From Hypericibacter adhaerens (GTDB taxonomy: Bacteria; Pseudomonadota; Alphaproteobacteria; Dongiales; Dongiaceae): 64,000 nt of DNA. Location: NCBI RefSeq assembly GCF_008728835.1, contig NZ_CP042582.1:4881001-4945000 (forward strand), read 5' to 3'. The notes beneath the pieces are model-generated. The model ran no database searches. It was given only the letters and a program-made list of their open reading frames with translations, and was not told the origin of the DNA. Both the position numbers and the translations under genes were made by a program. Of the stretch, positions 15,915 to 24,545 are shown piece after piece. Position 1 is the first letter of the stretch, and every line of letters starts with the position of its first letter.

Positions 15915-16826
15915 ATGCCGAGCCTTCGCCAGCTGCGCAACTTCACGGCAATCGCGGAGGTTGAAAGCCTCAGCAAGGCCGCTACCCTGATCGGCGTGGT
16001 GCCATCGGCGCTGAGCACTCAGTTATCCGCCCTGGAGAAGGAGTTGGGCTGCACGCTCGCCCGGCGCGATGGCCGGGGCGTCCACCTCACCCAGGAAGGT
16101 CTGGAGCTGCTCTACCGGGCCCGGAAGATCCTACGCTCCGTGGCCCATCTGGAATCGGAGATGAGGAATTTCGACCGCACGGCCGATGGGGAAATCAGCG
16201 TCGGCCTGCTGCCGAGCCTGACCGGTTGCCTGAGCGCGCCGCTTCTCGCCGCCATCGGGAACCGGTTCCCGCGGGTCCGCCTGAAGCTTCGGGAGATATT
16301 GAGCGGCGATCTCGCGGCCGCGCTGGCAGCCGGCCATCTCGATCTCGCCACGCTCTACAAGCATCAGGTCCGCGCCGACTACCTGTCGATCCCCCTCTTC
16401 ACGGAACCGCTGCTCCTGGCGGGGCCGCACAACGATGCCATATTCAAGCGGAACCCAGTCGGCTTCCGGGACATCGCGATGCTTCCCCTGATCCTGCCTT
16501 CTCCGCAGCATGGCCTTCGTTTCATCGTCGATGCCGCCGCCGCAAGTGTCGGCCAGCCTCTGGATATCCGGGCCGAGGTAGATTCCTTCGCCAGCATGAA
16601 GAGTTTGCTGGCACAGGGTTTTGCGTTCGCCATTCTGCCGCAGCGCAGCGTCGACCACGGCTTCGCCGAGGCCGGTGTCAGCGTCGCGCCGATCGACAAT
16701 CCGCCTCTCAAGCGCGAGATCGTGCTGGCACAGCCCGCCCAGCACCTGAAGTCGGCGACGGTCTCCGTCGTCGCGAAGCTGATCGCCCAGCTCGCGCCGC
16801 TCGGCCAGCCCCAGGCGATCCGCTAA
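15915..16826 (+). CDS. LysR family transcriptional regulator
   Basis: A second LysR regulator of 303 residues, only distantly similar to the one upstream. It starts M-P-S-L-R-Q-L-R-N-F with helix-turn-helix S-K-A-A-T-L-I-G-V-V-P-S-A-L-S-T-Q. The turn carries V-V-P-S instead of the common V-T-Q-P/S. AAAGGA lies 11 bases before the ATG. Its stop overlaps the stop of the convergent NicO gene by 4 bases. It may also act on the sugar-acid operon, or its target may lie elsewhere. Confidence 0.9.
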   Translation: MPSLRQLRNFTAIAEVESLSKAATLIGVVPSALSTQLSALEKELGCTLARRDGRGVHLTQEGLELLYRARKILRSVAHLESEMRNFDRTADGEISVGLLPSLTGCLSAPLLAAIGNRFPRVRLKLREILSGDLAAALAAGHLDLATLYKHQVRADYLSIPLFTEPLLLAGPHNDAIFKRNPVGFRDIAMLPLILPSPQHGLRFIVDAAAASVGQPLDIRAEVDSFASMKSLLAQGFAFAILPQRSVDHGFAEAGVSVAPIDNPPLKREIVLAQPAQHLKSATVSVVAKLIAQLAPLGQPQAIR

Positions 16827-17887
16827 TAAGGCAGCGTCGGGTCGAGGATCGCGCCGGCGAGAAGCAGGCAGCCGATCAGCACGATCACCGAAGGCCCCAG
16901 CAGCGACAGTGCCATCGAGGCCGCGCCGCCGGGAGCGAGGCGCGCCGCGACCTGGCGATGGGCGATGACGCTGGCAATGCCCAGCGCCGCCAGCGTCAGC
17001 CCCATGCCGAGCGCGATGGCGAACGCCATCAGCACCCCCATCATCACGATGCCGTTGGTGAAGGCGAAGACCAGGATCAGGATCGCGCCCGAGCAGGGAA
17101 TGAAGCCCGCGGCGATCGCGAGCAGCCGCTGCTCGGCGCGGCGTACGGCGCCGGCCTTGGCCGCGGCCGCGTGGCCGTGCCCATGACCATGATCGTGACC
17201 CTCGCCATGATCATGGCCGTGCCCATGATCGTGATCGTGATCATGATGATGGCAATGGGCGTGGCCGCCGCGATGGCGGATGGCCGAAACCAGCATGGCG
17301 AGGCCGATCGCGAGGATCGCGGCGTAGCTGACGAAGCGCAGCCAGCTCACCTCCTCGACCGGCGTCACGGCGCTGTGGGAGAGGATGAGATGCACCACGA
17401 GCACGATCGCGACCGCGCCGATCACATGGCTCAAGGCGATCCAGGAGGCCATCGCCACGCCGCGCCCGATGCTCCCCCCGCGCCCCAGGAAATAGCCCAC
17501 GATCACGGTCTTGCCATGGCCCGGCCCCAGCGCGTGGAACACGCCGTACATGAAGGCGATCGAGAGCCCGGCCCAGATCACGCCCATGCCCTGGCCGTCG
17601 CGCACCGCCACCAGCCGGCGGTTGATCTCGCGGTTGATGTCGCGCTGGGTCTCGATGACGGCGCGCTCGATCCGGTGCAGCAGCCCTTCGCTTTCGGGCG
17701 CGGCGTCTTCCGGTGCCGATGGGGCGGTCACGGCGTCGTCGGGCGGCGCCGGCGCGTCGGAGGCGGCGGGTGCGCTGCCGCCCAGAAGCGAATTCTGCTG
17801 CGCCCCTGCGGGCGTGCCGCAGGCCAGGGTCATCGCCCCGAGCAGCAAGGCGAAAATACCGGCAAGGCGGCGTGGGGCCAGGTTCAT
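16823..17887 (-). CDS. NicO/RcnA-like nickel/cobalt transporter with His-rich loop
   Basis: A 354-residue membrane protein of the NiCoT/NicO (RcnA-like) family, usually exporting Ni2+ or Co2+. It has an N-terminal signal or first helix, a cluster of six or more hydrophobic helices, and the H-A-L-G-P-G-H-G-K-T motif near residue 122. A His/Asp-rich cytoplasmic loop at about residues 204-240 should bind metal. I-P-C-S-G-A precedes the next helix. The start overlaps the stop of the DUF1007 gene (ATGA), so the two are coupled. Direction of transport is inferred from family. Confidence 0.86.
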   Translation of the reverse strand: MNLAPRRLAGIFALLLGAMTLACGTPAGAQQNSLLGGSAPAASDAPAPPDDAVTAPSAPEDAAPESEGLLHRIERAVIETQRDINREINRRLVAVRDGQGMGVIWAGLSIAFMYGVFHALGPGHGKTVIVGYFLGRGGSIGRGVAMASWIALSHVIGAVAIVLVVHLILSHSAVTPVEEVSWLRFVSYAAILAIGLAMLVSAIRHRGGHAHCHHHDHDHDHGHGHDHGEGHDHGHGHGHAAAAKAGAVRRAEQRLLAIAAGFIPCSGAILILVFAFTNGIVMMGVLMAFAIALGMGLTLAALGIASVIAHRQVAARLAPGGAASMALSLLGPSVIVLIGCLLLAGAILDPTLPY

Positions 17888-18513
17888 TGGCAGGTCAGCT
17901 TGATCTGCTGAGGAATGACATAGCCGCCGTAATAGGCGTTCTTCTTGTCCATCGTCACGTTCGGCTGGCAGGTGAACTCCTTCAGCCCGTCGATCTTCAC
18001 CGGGTCGTTCTTCGCGAGCAGCACCTCGACGAAATAGGAGCGGTCGGCGATCTCGACCGCCAGCACCTGCTTCAGCGGATCGACCGGCTTGGGCAGCGCG
18101 ATCAGGAAATCGTAGCTGGCGAGCTTGTCCCTGGCGCTGGCATGGAAGTCGGTCGGCTTGATCTTGCCCAGATCCTTGCCGTCGACCCAGACATAGGTGA
18201 AGTAGTGATATTCTTCGAGCGCCGGCAGCGTGACGCCCGCCACCGCCTCGCTCTCGGCCTTGCTGAACCGGCCGTCGCCATCCTTGTCGAAATCCCCCAG
18301 CAGATCCTCGCTGAAGATCTCGTCGAACTGCCAGTTCTCGCGGAAACCGACGATCTTCCCTTCCTTGAAGAGGAAGGTGACGCGGTTGTCGATGAAGACA
18401 TGGGGATGCGCCGACGCGACCGAAGGCAGGCCGCCGGCCAGGCCGAAAGCGAAGAGGAAGATCAGCGCCGATGCCCTGCGGCGCCGAGGCCCGGCAGAGA
18501 GCGGGCGGCGCAA
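17884..18513 (-). CDS. DUF1007 family periplasmic protein with EF-hand-like loop
   Basis: Exported protein of the DUF1007 family, commonly encoded next to NicO-type transporters and probably a periplasmic metal-handling partner. After a signal peptide the mature part begins A-H-P-H-V-F-I-D-N-R-V, a family hallmark with likely metal-binding His. A canonical EF-hand loop, D-K-D-G-D-G-R-F-S-K-A-E, lies in the middle. The start is uncertain. TTG at 18513 follows the upstream stop by one base and gives a normal signal peptide, whereas the ATG at 18585 would overlap the upstream gene by 71 bases. Confidence 0.8.
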   Translation of the reverse strand: MRRPLSAGPRRRRASALIFLFAFGLAGGLPSVASAHPHVFIDNRVTFLFKEGKIVGFRENWQFDEIFSEDLLGDFDKDGDGRFSKAESEAVAGVTLPALEEYHYFTYVWVDGKDLGKIKPTDFHASARDKLASYDFLIALPKPVDPLKQVLAVEIADRSYFVEVLLAKNDPVKIDGLKEFTCQPNVTMDKKNAYYGGYVIPQQIKLTCQ

Positions 18514-18514
18514 C

Positions 18515-18835
18515 TCAGTTGCTGGCGTCGGCGGTGACGGTGATGGCGCAGCCGCAGAGCGGGCAGACCACGACCTCCTGCGCATTGGCGGGCTTGAGCC
18601 CGCTGGCGATCTCGCCTTTCAGCATCGCCTGCACGTCGGCGATGAGCTGCACATGGTCGGTGGCGCCGCTCGAAGCGGGCTGGCAGGCGAGGCCGTAGGC
18701 CTTGGAAACCGGCGCCGGCATCGGCTCGATCGAGAAGGCCTGGGCCGCCCGGCCGCCGAGGCCCGCCGCAACGCCGCCCCAGGCCGCTCCCATCAGGAGC
18801 TGGCGGCGCGTCAATGTCCCCTTCATGCGCTGCAT
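18515..18835 (-). CDS. Tat-exported small protein with C-x-x-C-x-C motif
   Basis: A 106-residue protein of no family I recognise. The N-terminus has a twin-arginine signal (T-R-R-Q-L-L-M-G) and a hydrophobic stretch ending A-Q-A at about residue 33. The mature part ends with V-V-C-P-L-C-G-C, a probable metal- or cofactor-binding cluster; Tat export suggests folding with a cofactor in the cytoplasm. Being first in line with DUF1007 and NicO, it may be a periplasmic metallochaperone of that system. The function is inferred from context only. Confidence 0.7.
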   Translation of the reverse strand: MQRMKGTLTRRQLLMGAAWGGVAAGLGGRAAQAFSIEPMPAPVSKAYGLACQPASSGATDHVQLIADVQAMLKGEIASGLKPANAQEVVVCPLCGCAITVTADASN

Positions 18836-18949
18836 CGGCGTCTCCGCAAGATAATTCCCGATTCTAGCGCCGCAGCAACGAAACGGCCAAGTGAACGGGG
18901 ATTAATTCGAGGCCTGGGGCGTTCCTGAGCCCTCGAGCCAGGCGACCGA

Positions 18950-19513
18950 TCAGGCCGGCTCCAGCTCGCTGTCCCAGTAGAGGAAGTCGCGCCAGCTATG
19001 GTGCAAATAATTGGGCGGGAAAGCCCGCCCATTTTCCTGCAGCTCGAAGGTCGTCGGCTGATAGGGTCTGGTGACGGGGAACATGTCCGCCTGGCTCGGC
19101 AGGCGGTTTCCCTTCAACAGGTTGCAGCACTGGCAGGCGGTGACGACATTGTCCCAGGTCGTGCGCCCGCCGCGCGAGCGCGGGATCACGTGATCGAAGG
19201 TCAGGTCGTGGGCCGGCTGGTGCTCGCCGCAATACTGGCAGCTGAAGCGGTCGCGCAGGAACACGTTGAACCGCGTGAAGGCGGGCCGGCGCGCGAGCGG
19301 GATGAATTCCTTGAGCGAGATGACGCTGGGCAGCCGCATCTCGAAGCTCGGGCTGCGCACCACCTGGTCATATTCGGAGATGATGTTGACGCGGTCGAGG
19401 AAGACCGCCTTGACCACTTCCTGCCAGGGCCAGAGCGACAAGGGGAAGTAGCTCAACGGACGGAAGTCGGCGTTGAGAACCAGGGCCGGGCAACTTTCAG
19501 GCGATGCAAACAC
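18950..19513 (-). CDS. HNH endonuclease family protein
   Basis: A 187-residue single-domain HNH protein of a group widespread in Alphaproteobacteria. Zinc-type pairs C-x-x-C frame the fold: C-Q-Y-C-G near residue 92 and C-Q-C-C-N-L-L-K-G-N near 127. The catalytic segment is D-H-V-I-P-R-S-R-G-G with the following W-D-N. The N-terminus (A-L-V-L-N-A-D-F-R-P-L) is the family's usual extension. It stands alone with no methyltransferase or mobile-element context. The physiological role is unknown for the group. Confidence 0.9.
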   Translation of the reverse strand: MFASPESCPALVLNADFRPLSYFPLSLWPWQEVVKAVFLDRVNIISEYDQVVRSPSFEMRLPSVISLKEFIPLARRPAFTRFNVFLRDRFSCQYCGEHQPAHDLTFDHVIPRSRGGRTTWDNVVTACQCCNLLKGNRLPSQADMFPVTRPYQPTTFELQENGRAFPPNYLHHSWRDFLYWDSELEPA

Positions 19514-19639
19514 GCTATACCCTTACCAAGCGGGCTCGACCAAGTCACCTACCAGCAGATGTAAGGGAGCAGCGCAAAAAACTCAAGATGTAGCGGGGCT
19601 TGGGTCGTAAAGCTGTCACGGCGCCGTCACGCGCGCGAC

Positions 19640-20326
19640 TTAAGCCTTGGCCGGCGCGGCCTCGTCCTGCGTCAACACCCGGGCCAGGAAAGCGCCGCCC
19701 TTGGCGAGCCCCGTGGGGTCGATCGCATGGGGCAGGCCCGGCCGGCGTTCGGTCTCGACCTTCAGGCCGAGTGCCGTCAGCGCCTGGGCCGCCTCCGCCA
19801 TCGCCGCGAAGGGCACGACCGGATCGGCATCGCCATGGACCAGCAGCACGGGCGGCCGCGACTGGATCTCGTTGGCCAGGAGCTGCGGCGCGATCAGCCG
19901 GCCGGAATAGCCGACGATGCCGCCGACCGCGGCCTCGCGGCGCGGGGCCACATGCAGCGACATCATCGTGCCTTGCGAGAATCCCATCAGCGCCAGGCGA
20001 TGGGCCGGCAGATTGAACTCCGCCAGCACCATGTCGAGGAAGCGGTCGAGGATGCCGGCCGCGGCCTGCACGCCGGCATAGATCGCGGCCTGGTCGCGAC
20101 CCTCGAAGCCGAACCATTGCCGCCCATAGGGTGCGGCCTCGCAGGGGAACGGCGCGTGCGGCGAGACGAAGGCCGCGTGCGGCAGAAGCTTCGCCCAATG
20201 CGGCGCCAGCTCGATCAGGTCGTTGCCGTCGGCGCCATAGCCATGCAGCAACACGACGAGCTGCTGCGCCGGCCCGCCCGCGACAGGGGCCACGACCGGA
20301 CCGTCGAGATCGAAGGGACTGCTCAT
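19640..20326 (-). CDS. Phospholipase/carboxylesterase family alpha/beta hydrolase
   Basis: A 228-residue serine hydrolase of the carboxylesterase/phospholipase (YpfH-like) family, cytoplasmic. The oxyanion strand is V-V-L-L-H-G-Y-G-A-D-G, the nucleophile is in G-F-S-Q-G-T near residue 119, and the Asp and His are in H-G-D-A-D-P-V-V and L-P-H-A-I. The ATG at 20326 gives a standard N-terminus; a start 54 bases further out is possible but lacks family-like sequence. The substrate is unknown. Confidence 0.87.
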   Translation of the reverse strand: MSSPFDLDGPVVAPVAGGPAQQLVVLLHGYGADGNDLIELAPHWAKLLPHAAFVSPHAPFPCEAAPYGRQWFGFEGRDQAAIYAGVQAAAGILDRFLDMVLAEFNLPAHRLALMGFSQGTMMSLHVAPRREAAVGGIVGYSGRLIAPQLLANEIQSRPPVLLVHGDADPVVPFAAMAEAAQALTALGLKVETERRPGLPHAIDPTGLAKGGAFLARVLTQDEAAPAKA

Positions 20327-20639
20327 GACGCGAGGATGCTCCGCTGAAGGAACTGAGGACAGGAAGCCTTGGTAGCGCAATCCCGCGCGCGGAGCCAGGG
20401 AGGCAGGGTTTCAGCAAAGCGGCATCGCGTCTGCGGCTCCCCTCCCCCTACCCCCTCCCGCAAGGGGAGGGGGCGAGAAGTTTCTTGTTCCAGATCTTTT
20501 GCAGGAGGGGGCGAGATATTCGTTGTTCCAGCTCCCTCCCCTTGCGGGAGGGGGTAGGGGGGAGGGGTCGCTTCAGAAGAGAGCGAGATCCCGATCATCG
20601 ATCTCGCCCAAAGCTTTGAAGCAGAGCGCCGCGATCGTG
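20327..20639. other. Intergenic region with inverted hairpin repeats (family C)
   Basis: There is no gene in these 313 bases. Two GC-rich hairpins of the same family lie in opposite orientation at 20439-20475 (stem CCCCTCCC-gcaa-GGGGAGGG) and 20532-20567. Between them a direct repeat of about 28 bases (GGAGGGGGCGAGA then a TTCTTGTTCCAG-like part) occurs twice. The structure resembles a decayed repeat-flanked element. Confidence 0.7.
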
Positions 20640-21266
20640 TCAGATCGGCGCCTTCCGGTAGTAGTGCCACAGGAACCGCGCCGCGACCGAGCGCCAGGGG
20701 CGCCAGGGTTCGGCCAGCGCCAGGAGCTCCTTCGGTGCCGGCCGCGCCTCCAGCCGCTTCAGGCGCTGGGCGGCGACCAGCAGGGCGAGGTCGCCCGCTG
20801 GCATCACGTCGGGGCGGCCCAGCGCGAACAGGAGATAGACCTCGGCGGTCCAGGGCCCGATCCCGTCGACCGCGGTGAGCGCCGCCAGCGCCTCGCCATC
20901 CTCCATCCCGGCCAGCGCCTCGAGATCGAGCTTCCTGCGCTTGACCGCGTCGGCCAGCGCCCGGGCGAAGCGCATCTTCTGCCGGCTGAGGCCAATCTTG
21001 GCCATATCCTCGTCGCTCAGCCGCAGCAGCCGGGCCGGGGTCGGTTCGACCAGCCGGGCCTCCAGCCGGTCCCAGATCGCGCGGGCCGAGGCCACCGAGA
21101 GCTGCTGCCCCATGATGATCCGCAGCAGCCCGGCAAAGCCCGGCTCGGCCGACCGGGAGGGCGGCGGCCCGATCTCGGCCAGGCTTTCGGCCAGATGGGC
21201 ATCGACCGAGGCCAGATGGGCGAGCGCCGCCTTGAGTTTTCGCCCCTTGATCTCGAATTCTGTCAT
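20640..21266 (-). CDS. DNA-3-methyladenine glycosylase 2 family protein
   Basis: Base-excision repair glycosylase of the HhH-GPD superfamily (AlkA-like, without the AlkA N-terminal domain), 208 residues. It carries I-I-M-G-Q-Q-L-S-V-A near residue 48, the helix-hairpin-helix A-V-D-G-I-G-P-W-T-A with the catalytic Asp a little downstream (G-R-P-D), and the C-terminal W-R-P-W-R-S-V-A. It removes alkylated purines. No ada or alkB gene is adjacent. It is divergent from gluQRS. Confidence 0.88.
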   Translation of the reverse strand: MTEFEIKGRKLKAALAHLASVDAHLAESLAEIGPPPSRSAEPGFAGLLRIIMGQQLSVASARAIWDRLEARLVEPTPARLLRLSDEDMAKIGLSRQKMRFARALADAVKRRKLDLEALAGMEDGEALAALTAVDGIGPWTAEVYLLFALGRPDVMPAGDLALLVAAQRLKRLEARPAPKELLALAEPWRPWRSVAARFLWHYYRKAPI

Positions 21267-21405
21267 GCCGATTTATGACCCTGTCGTGTAAATGGTCTAG
21301 GCGGAGCGTGGTTTAGTGGGGGCTAACCGTCGCGCGCGACACCCCCCTTTTCATCACGCCCTCCCTTACGCTTCCAGGTCTTCCCGGAACAAGCGCCCGC
21401 ATTGC

Positions 21406-22284
21406 ATGTCCGCCCCCTCCACGGTCACCCGTTTTGCGCCCAGCCCCACCGGGCGGCTGCATCTGGGCCATGCCTTCTCCGCGCTGACTGCCTTCGAGAT
21501 CGCCCGCGAGACCGGCGGCCGGTTCCTGCTCCGCATCGAGGATATCGACCGGGTGCGCTGCAAGCCCGAGTTCGAGCAGGCGATCTATGACGATCTGGCC
21601 TGGCTGGGTCTTCGCTGGGAAGAGCCCGTCCGGCGCCAGTCCGAGCATTTCGAGATCTACCGCAAGGCCCTCGGCCGGCTCGATAAGCTGGAGCTGGTCT
21701 ATCCCTGTTTCTGCAGCCGCGCCGAGATCGCGGCCGAGATTGCCGCGGCCGGCGCCGCACCGCAGGGACCTGACGGACCGCTCTATCCCGGGACCTGCCG
21801 CCATCTGTCGCCGGCCGAGCGCGAGCGGCGCCGGGCCAGCGGCCTGCCCTTCGCCCTGCGCCTCGATACCGCCGCGGCCGCCGACCGGGCCGGCCGGCTC
21901 CGCTGGACCGAGCAGGGTCGCGGCGAGATCGAGGTCGATCCGGCGCTTCACGGCGACGTGGTGATCGCGCGCAAGGACATCCCGACCAGCTACCACCTCG
22001 CCGTCACGGTCGACGACGCGATCCAGGGCGTGACGCTCGTCACGCGCGGCGAGGACCTTCTGCCGGCGACGCATATCCACCGGCTGCTGCAGGCGTTGCT
22101 GGGATTCCCGGTCCCCGCCTATCGCCACCACAAGCTTCTCACCGACGCCGGCGGCAAGCGCCTCGCCAAGCGCGACGGCGCCGAAAGCCTCGCCAGCCTG
22201 CGCGCCCAGGGCGCCGATCCCGCGGAAATCCGCGCCCGCCTCGGCTTCAGCGCCGCGGCGCCGGCCGTTCCAACACTTGCTTAA
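21406..22284 (+). CDS. gluQRS: Glutamyl-Q tRNA(Asp) synthetase
   Basis: Truncated glutamyl-tRNA synthetase paralogue (292 residues, no anticodon domain) that attaches glutamate to queuosine in tRNA-Asp. The HIGH-type motif is R-F-A-P-S-P-T-G-R-L-H-L-G-H and the KMSKS-type motif is K-R-L-A-K-R-D-G. The zinc-site cysteines C-F-C and Y-x-G-T-C are visible near residues 99-130. The ATG at 21406 fits the family; a longer in-frame start adds 30 unlikely residues. Confidence 0.92.
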   Translation: MSAPSTVTRFAPSPTGRLHLGHAFSALTAFEIARETGGRFLLRIEDIDRVRCKPEFEQAIYDDLAWLGLRWEEPVRRQSEHFEIYRKALGRLDKLELVYPCFCSRAEIAAEIAAAGAAPQGPDGPLYPGTCRHLSPAERERRRASGLPFALRLDTAAAADRAGRLRWTEQGRGEIEVDPALHGDVVIARKDIPTSYHLAVTVDDAIQGVTLVTRGEDLLPATHIHRLLQALLGFPVPAYRHHKLLTDAGGKRLAKRDGAESLASLRAQGADPAEIRARLGFSAAAPAVPTLA

Positions 22285-22357
22285 CCCCTAGGCCTCACAG
22301 TCCGGAGATTCCCATGCGCCGTGCCTCGCCCCCTGCAACCCTCCGGATGGCCCCGTG

Positions 22358-23074
22358 ATGGATCTCCCGGCGCTGGATTTCACGATCACGCTCTCGGAGA
22401 TCACGGCTTTTCTCCAGGTCATCATGGTCGACCTGGTGCTGGCGGGGGACAACGCCATCGTCGTGGGCGTGGTGGCGGCCTCGCTGCCCAAGCATCAGCG
22501 CGCCCGCGTGATCTTCCTCGGCATCGCCGCGGCGACCGTGATGCGGGTCGGCTTCGCCGTCATCACCACGCAGCTCCTGCAGATCATCGGCCTCACGCTC
22601 GCCGGCGGCCTGCTGCTGCTCTGGGTCTGCTGGAAGCTCTGGCGCGAGGTCGAGGCGCAGCGCCGGGAACGCAAGGCGGAGAAGGCGCTCCAGGAAGCCG
22701 CCGCGCGCGGCGGCGGATCGACGGCCGCCCTCCATGACGGCTCTCATGCGCATGGGCACGAGCACAAGAAGGCCCCGCCCAAGACGGTCGGCCAGGCGGT
22801 CATGCAGATCGTGCTGGCCGACCTTTCCATGTCGCTCGACAACGTGCTGGCGGTGGCCGGCATCGCACGCGACCATGCCTGGGTGCTGGTGTTCGGCCTG
22901 GTGCTGTCGGTGGCCCTGATGGGTGCCGCCGCGACCCTCATCGCCAACATGCTGCGCCGCTGGCCCTGGCTCGTCTATATCGGGCTCGCCATCATCTTCT
23001 ATGTGGCCTGCCACATGATCTATGACGGCACGATCAAGGTCTACAATGCGGCGCAGACGGCGGCGTTGTTCTGA
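22358..23074 (+). CDS. TerC/YjbE family integral membrane protein
   Basis: A 238-residue TerC family membrane protein with about seven hydrophobic segments in two homologous halves. Each half has the acidic motif: V-L-A-G-D-N-A-I near residue 28 and M-S-L-D-N-V-L near 154. A cytoplasmic loop rich in His (D-G-S-H-A-H-G-H-E-H) separates the halves. Members are linked to Mn2+ export or metal loading of exoenzymes. An adjacent GTG at 22355 could also start the protein, with one extra residue. Confidence 0.88.
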   Translation: MDLPALDFTITLSEITAFLQVIMVDLVLAGDNAIVVGVVAASLPKHQRARVIFLGIAAATVMRVGFAVITTQLLQIIGLTLAGGLLLLWVCWKLWREVEAQRRERKAEKALQEAAARGGGSTAALHDGSHAHGHEHKKAPPKTVGQAVMQIVLADLSMSLDNVLAVAGIARDHAWVLVFGLVLSVALMGAAATLIANMLRRWPWLVYIGLAIIFYVACHMIYDGTIKVYNAAQTAALF

Positions 23075-23160
23075 AGATTGAAGAGAGCCAACGCTTTCCC
23101 CAAGTCTCCAATCCCTCCTTCCTTCGACAGCAGGGACATCTCGACGCCGTCGCCCTTACC

Positions 23161-23188
23161 GTCGTCCCCGCGAAAGCGGGGATGACGA
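23161..23188. repeat. REP-like element (family A), single copy
   Basis: A hairpin CCCCGC-gaaa-GCGGGG flanked by GTCGT and GATGAC, between the convergent TerC and Nudix genes. Same family as at 3.3, 29.3 and 42.2 kb. Confidence 0.75.
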
Positions 23189-23205
23189 ATGAATGAACGC
23201 AGCCG

Positions 23206-24084
23206 CTACACCCCATCCCCGAAATGGTCCCTGATCCGCAGATTGAGGATCAGCTCCGGATAGCTCGGATCATCGGGCGCGATGAGGCCGTGGCGCACCA
23301 GGAAGTCGATGATCACCAGCCCGACATTGAATTTGAACTCGTCGGTCGTGGCCAGGGTCTCGATCACCTGGGCGATCGGCCAGAGATAGAATTCCTCGAT
23401 CTCGCCGTCCGTGTTGACCGGCCTGAAATCGGCAGGCAGGGCGATGTCGTAGCAGAACAGCACGTCGTTGCGGATGCCTTCGTAGTTCTGGATCAGGTAG
23501 GAGACGAAGCCCACGGGCCGCGAGCGGCGCGCGAGATCGGGGCTCATCGCCGCCTCCTCGCCGCATTCCTTGACCAGGTTCTCCGCCAGCGACAGCCCGA
23601 GCGGCTGTCCGCCCGCCACGATATGATCGAGCTTCAAGGGGCCGGTCGCCTTGTGCCGCGAGCGGCGGCCGATCCACATCTTCATGTCGCGGCCTTCGCC
23701 GACATGGCCGTTGAGATGGACGCCGTAGGCGAGCGTGCCGAAGGAAGGCACCGCGGAGCGCTCCAGCCCCATCAGCGGCTTGTCGTAGAAGGAGCGCGCC
23801 ACCGCATAGCGCTCGTGGCGCAGCTTGGGCAGCACGCCCTCGCGCGCCAGCGCCTCGACCACGCCCGCCACCGCGTCGCTGCGGCTCTCGTCGCTGTCAT
23901 AGCGATCCTTGAGCCGCACCGCGTCGGCGCCGACCTCGAACACCGCGGGAAACTTGGCCAGCCGCCCGGCGAAGCCGGGCAGGATCCAGCCCAGCCGCCG
24001 GCCTTGGATGAGGAAGGGCCGCAGGGCCGAAAGCTCGGGCGGATGGAACAGGCGGATGCGATCGACGAGGCTCATGCGCGGCAT
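23206..24084 (-). CDS. Nudix hydrolase with N-terminal DUF4743 domain
   Basis: A 292-residue two-domain protein: an N-terminal DUF4743-type region of about 120 residues and a C-terminal Nudix fold. The Nudix box is diverged but readable as G-G-Q-P-L-G-L-S-L-A-E-N-L-V-K-E-C-G-E-E-A near residues 157-177, with the essential R-E-x-x-E-E region as K-E-C-G-E-E. Relatives include eukaryotic thiamine-pyrophosphokinase-like Nudix enzymes acting on oxidised thiamine diphosphates. The start is ATG at 24084 or 24075. Confidence 0.87.
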   Translation of the reverse strand: MPRMSLVDRIRLFHPPELSALRPFLIQGRRLGWILPGFAGRLAKFPAVFEVGADAVRLKDRYDSDESRSDAVAGVVEALAREGVLPKLRHERYAVARSFYDKPLMGLERSAVPSFGTLAYGVHLNGHVGEGRDMKMWIGRRSRHKATGPLKLDHIVAGGQPLGLSLAENLVKECGEEAAMSPDLARRSRPVGFVSYLIQNYEGIRNDVLFCYDIALPADFRPVNTDGEIEEFYLWPIAQVIETLATTDEFKFNVGLVIIDFLVRHGLIAPDDPSYPELILNLRIRDHFGDGV

Positions 24085-24170
24085 CTCCGGCAGGACGGGC
24101 CCGCGATCTTACATCGCACGGGCCCCCGGCGAAGAGGCATCGGTGAGCCCGGACGAACGGGAATCCGGCG

Positions 24171-24545
24171 TCAGGCGATCCGCTCGAGCCGCTGCGGCTC
24201 GTCGGTGATGCAGGTCAGCACGCTCGTCACGAAGACGATCTGGCGCAGCGAACGCGCCACATGCTCCGCCTCCTCCGCGCCGAGGCCTGTGACCTGGAGA
24301 TCGATCAGCAGCTCGTCGTGCTCGGGCCCGTTCAGCACCGCGTGACAGCGGCTCGGCACCAGGTTGCGCTTGGCGAAGAGCTCCAGCACGCGCGGCAGCA
24401 GGCCCGGATCGGCTGCGGCCTGGACCGAGAAGCAATAGGTCGGCGCCGCCATGACCGTCGCAACGACGGGGCGCGCGGGCAGGCGCGGGGCGGCGGTTCG
24501 GTGACTGGAGGAGGAAGGGTTAGGCGAGGATCGAGGGGCGGACAT
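24171..24545 (-). CDS. ACT-domain protein
   Basis: A 124-residue protein with one ACT domain covering about residues 34-110 (Y-C-F-S-V-Q-A-A-A-D-P-G-L-L-P-R-V-L-E-L-F), preceded by a low-complexity Ser/Pro/Arg segment. The ACT part resembles small regulatory subunits such as IlvM, but no acetolactate synthase large subunit is nearby. The ATG at 24545 has GGGAG upstream; a later Met at 24452 would give only the ACT domain. A ligand-binding regulatory role is likely; the partner is unknown. Confidence 0.75.
   Translation of the reverse strand: MSAPRSSPNPSSSSHRTAAPRLPARPVVATVMAAPTYCFSVQAAADPGLLPRVLELFAKRNLVPSRCHAVLNGPEHDELLIDLQVTGLGAEEAEHVARSLRQIVFVTSVLTCITDEPQRLERIA

Noticed and set aside
20439-20567. 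CRISPR array
   Set aside because: Only two GC-rich hairpins and one duplicated segment, without regular spacers.
24171-24545. Acetolactate synthase regulatory subunit
   Set aside because: Only the ACT fold is shared; no large subunit is adjacent and the N-terminus is unlike IlvN/IlvH.
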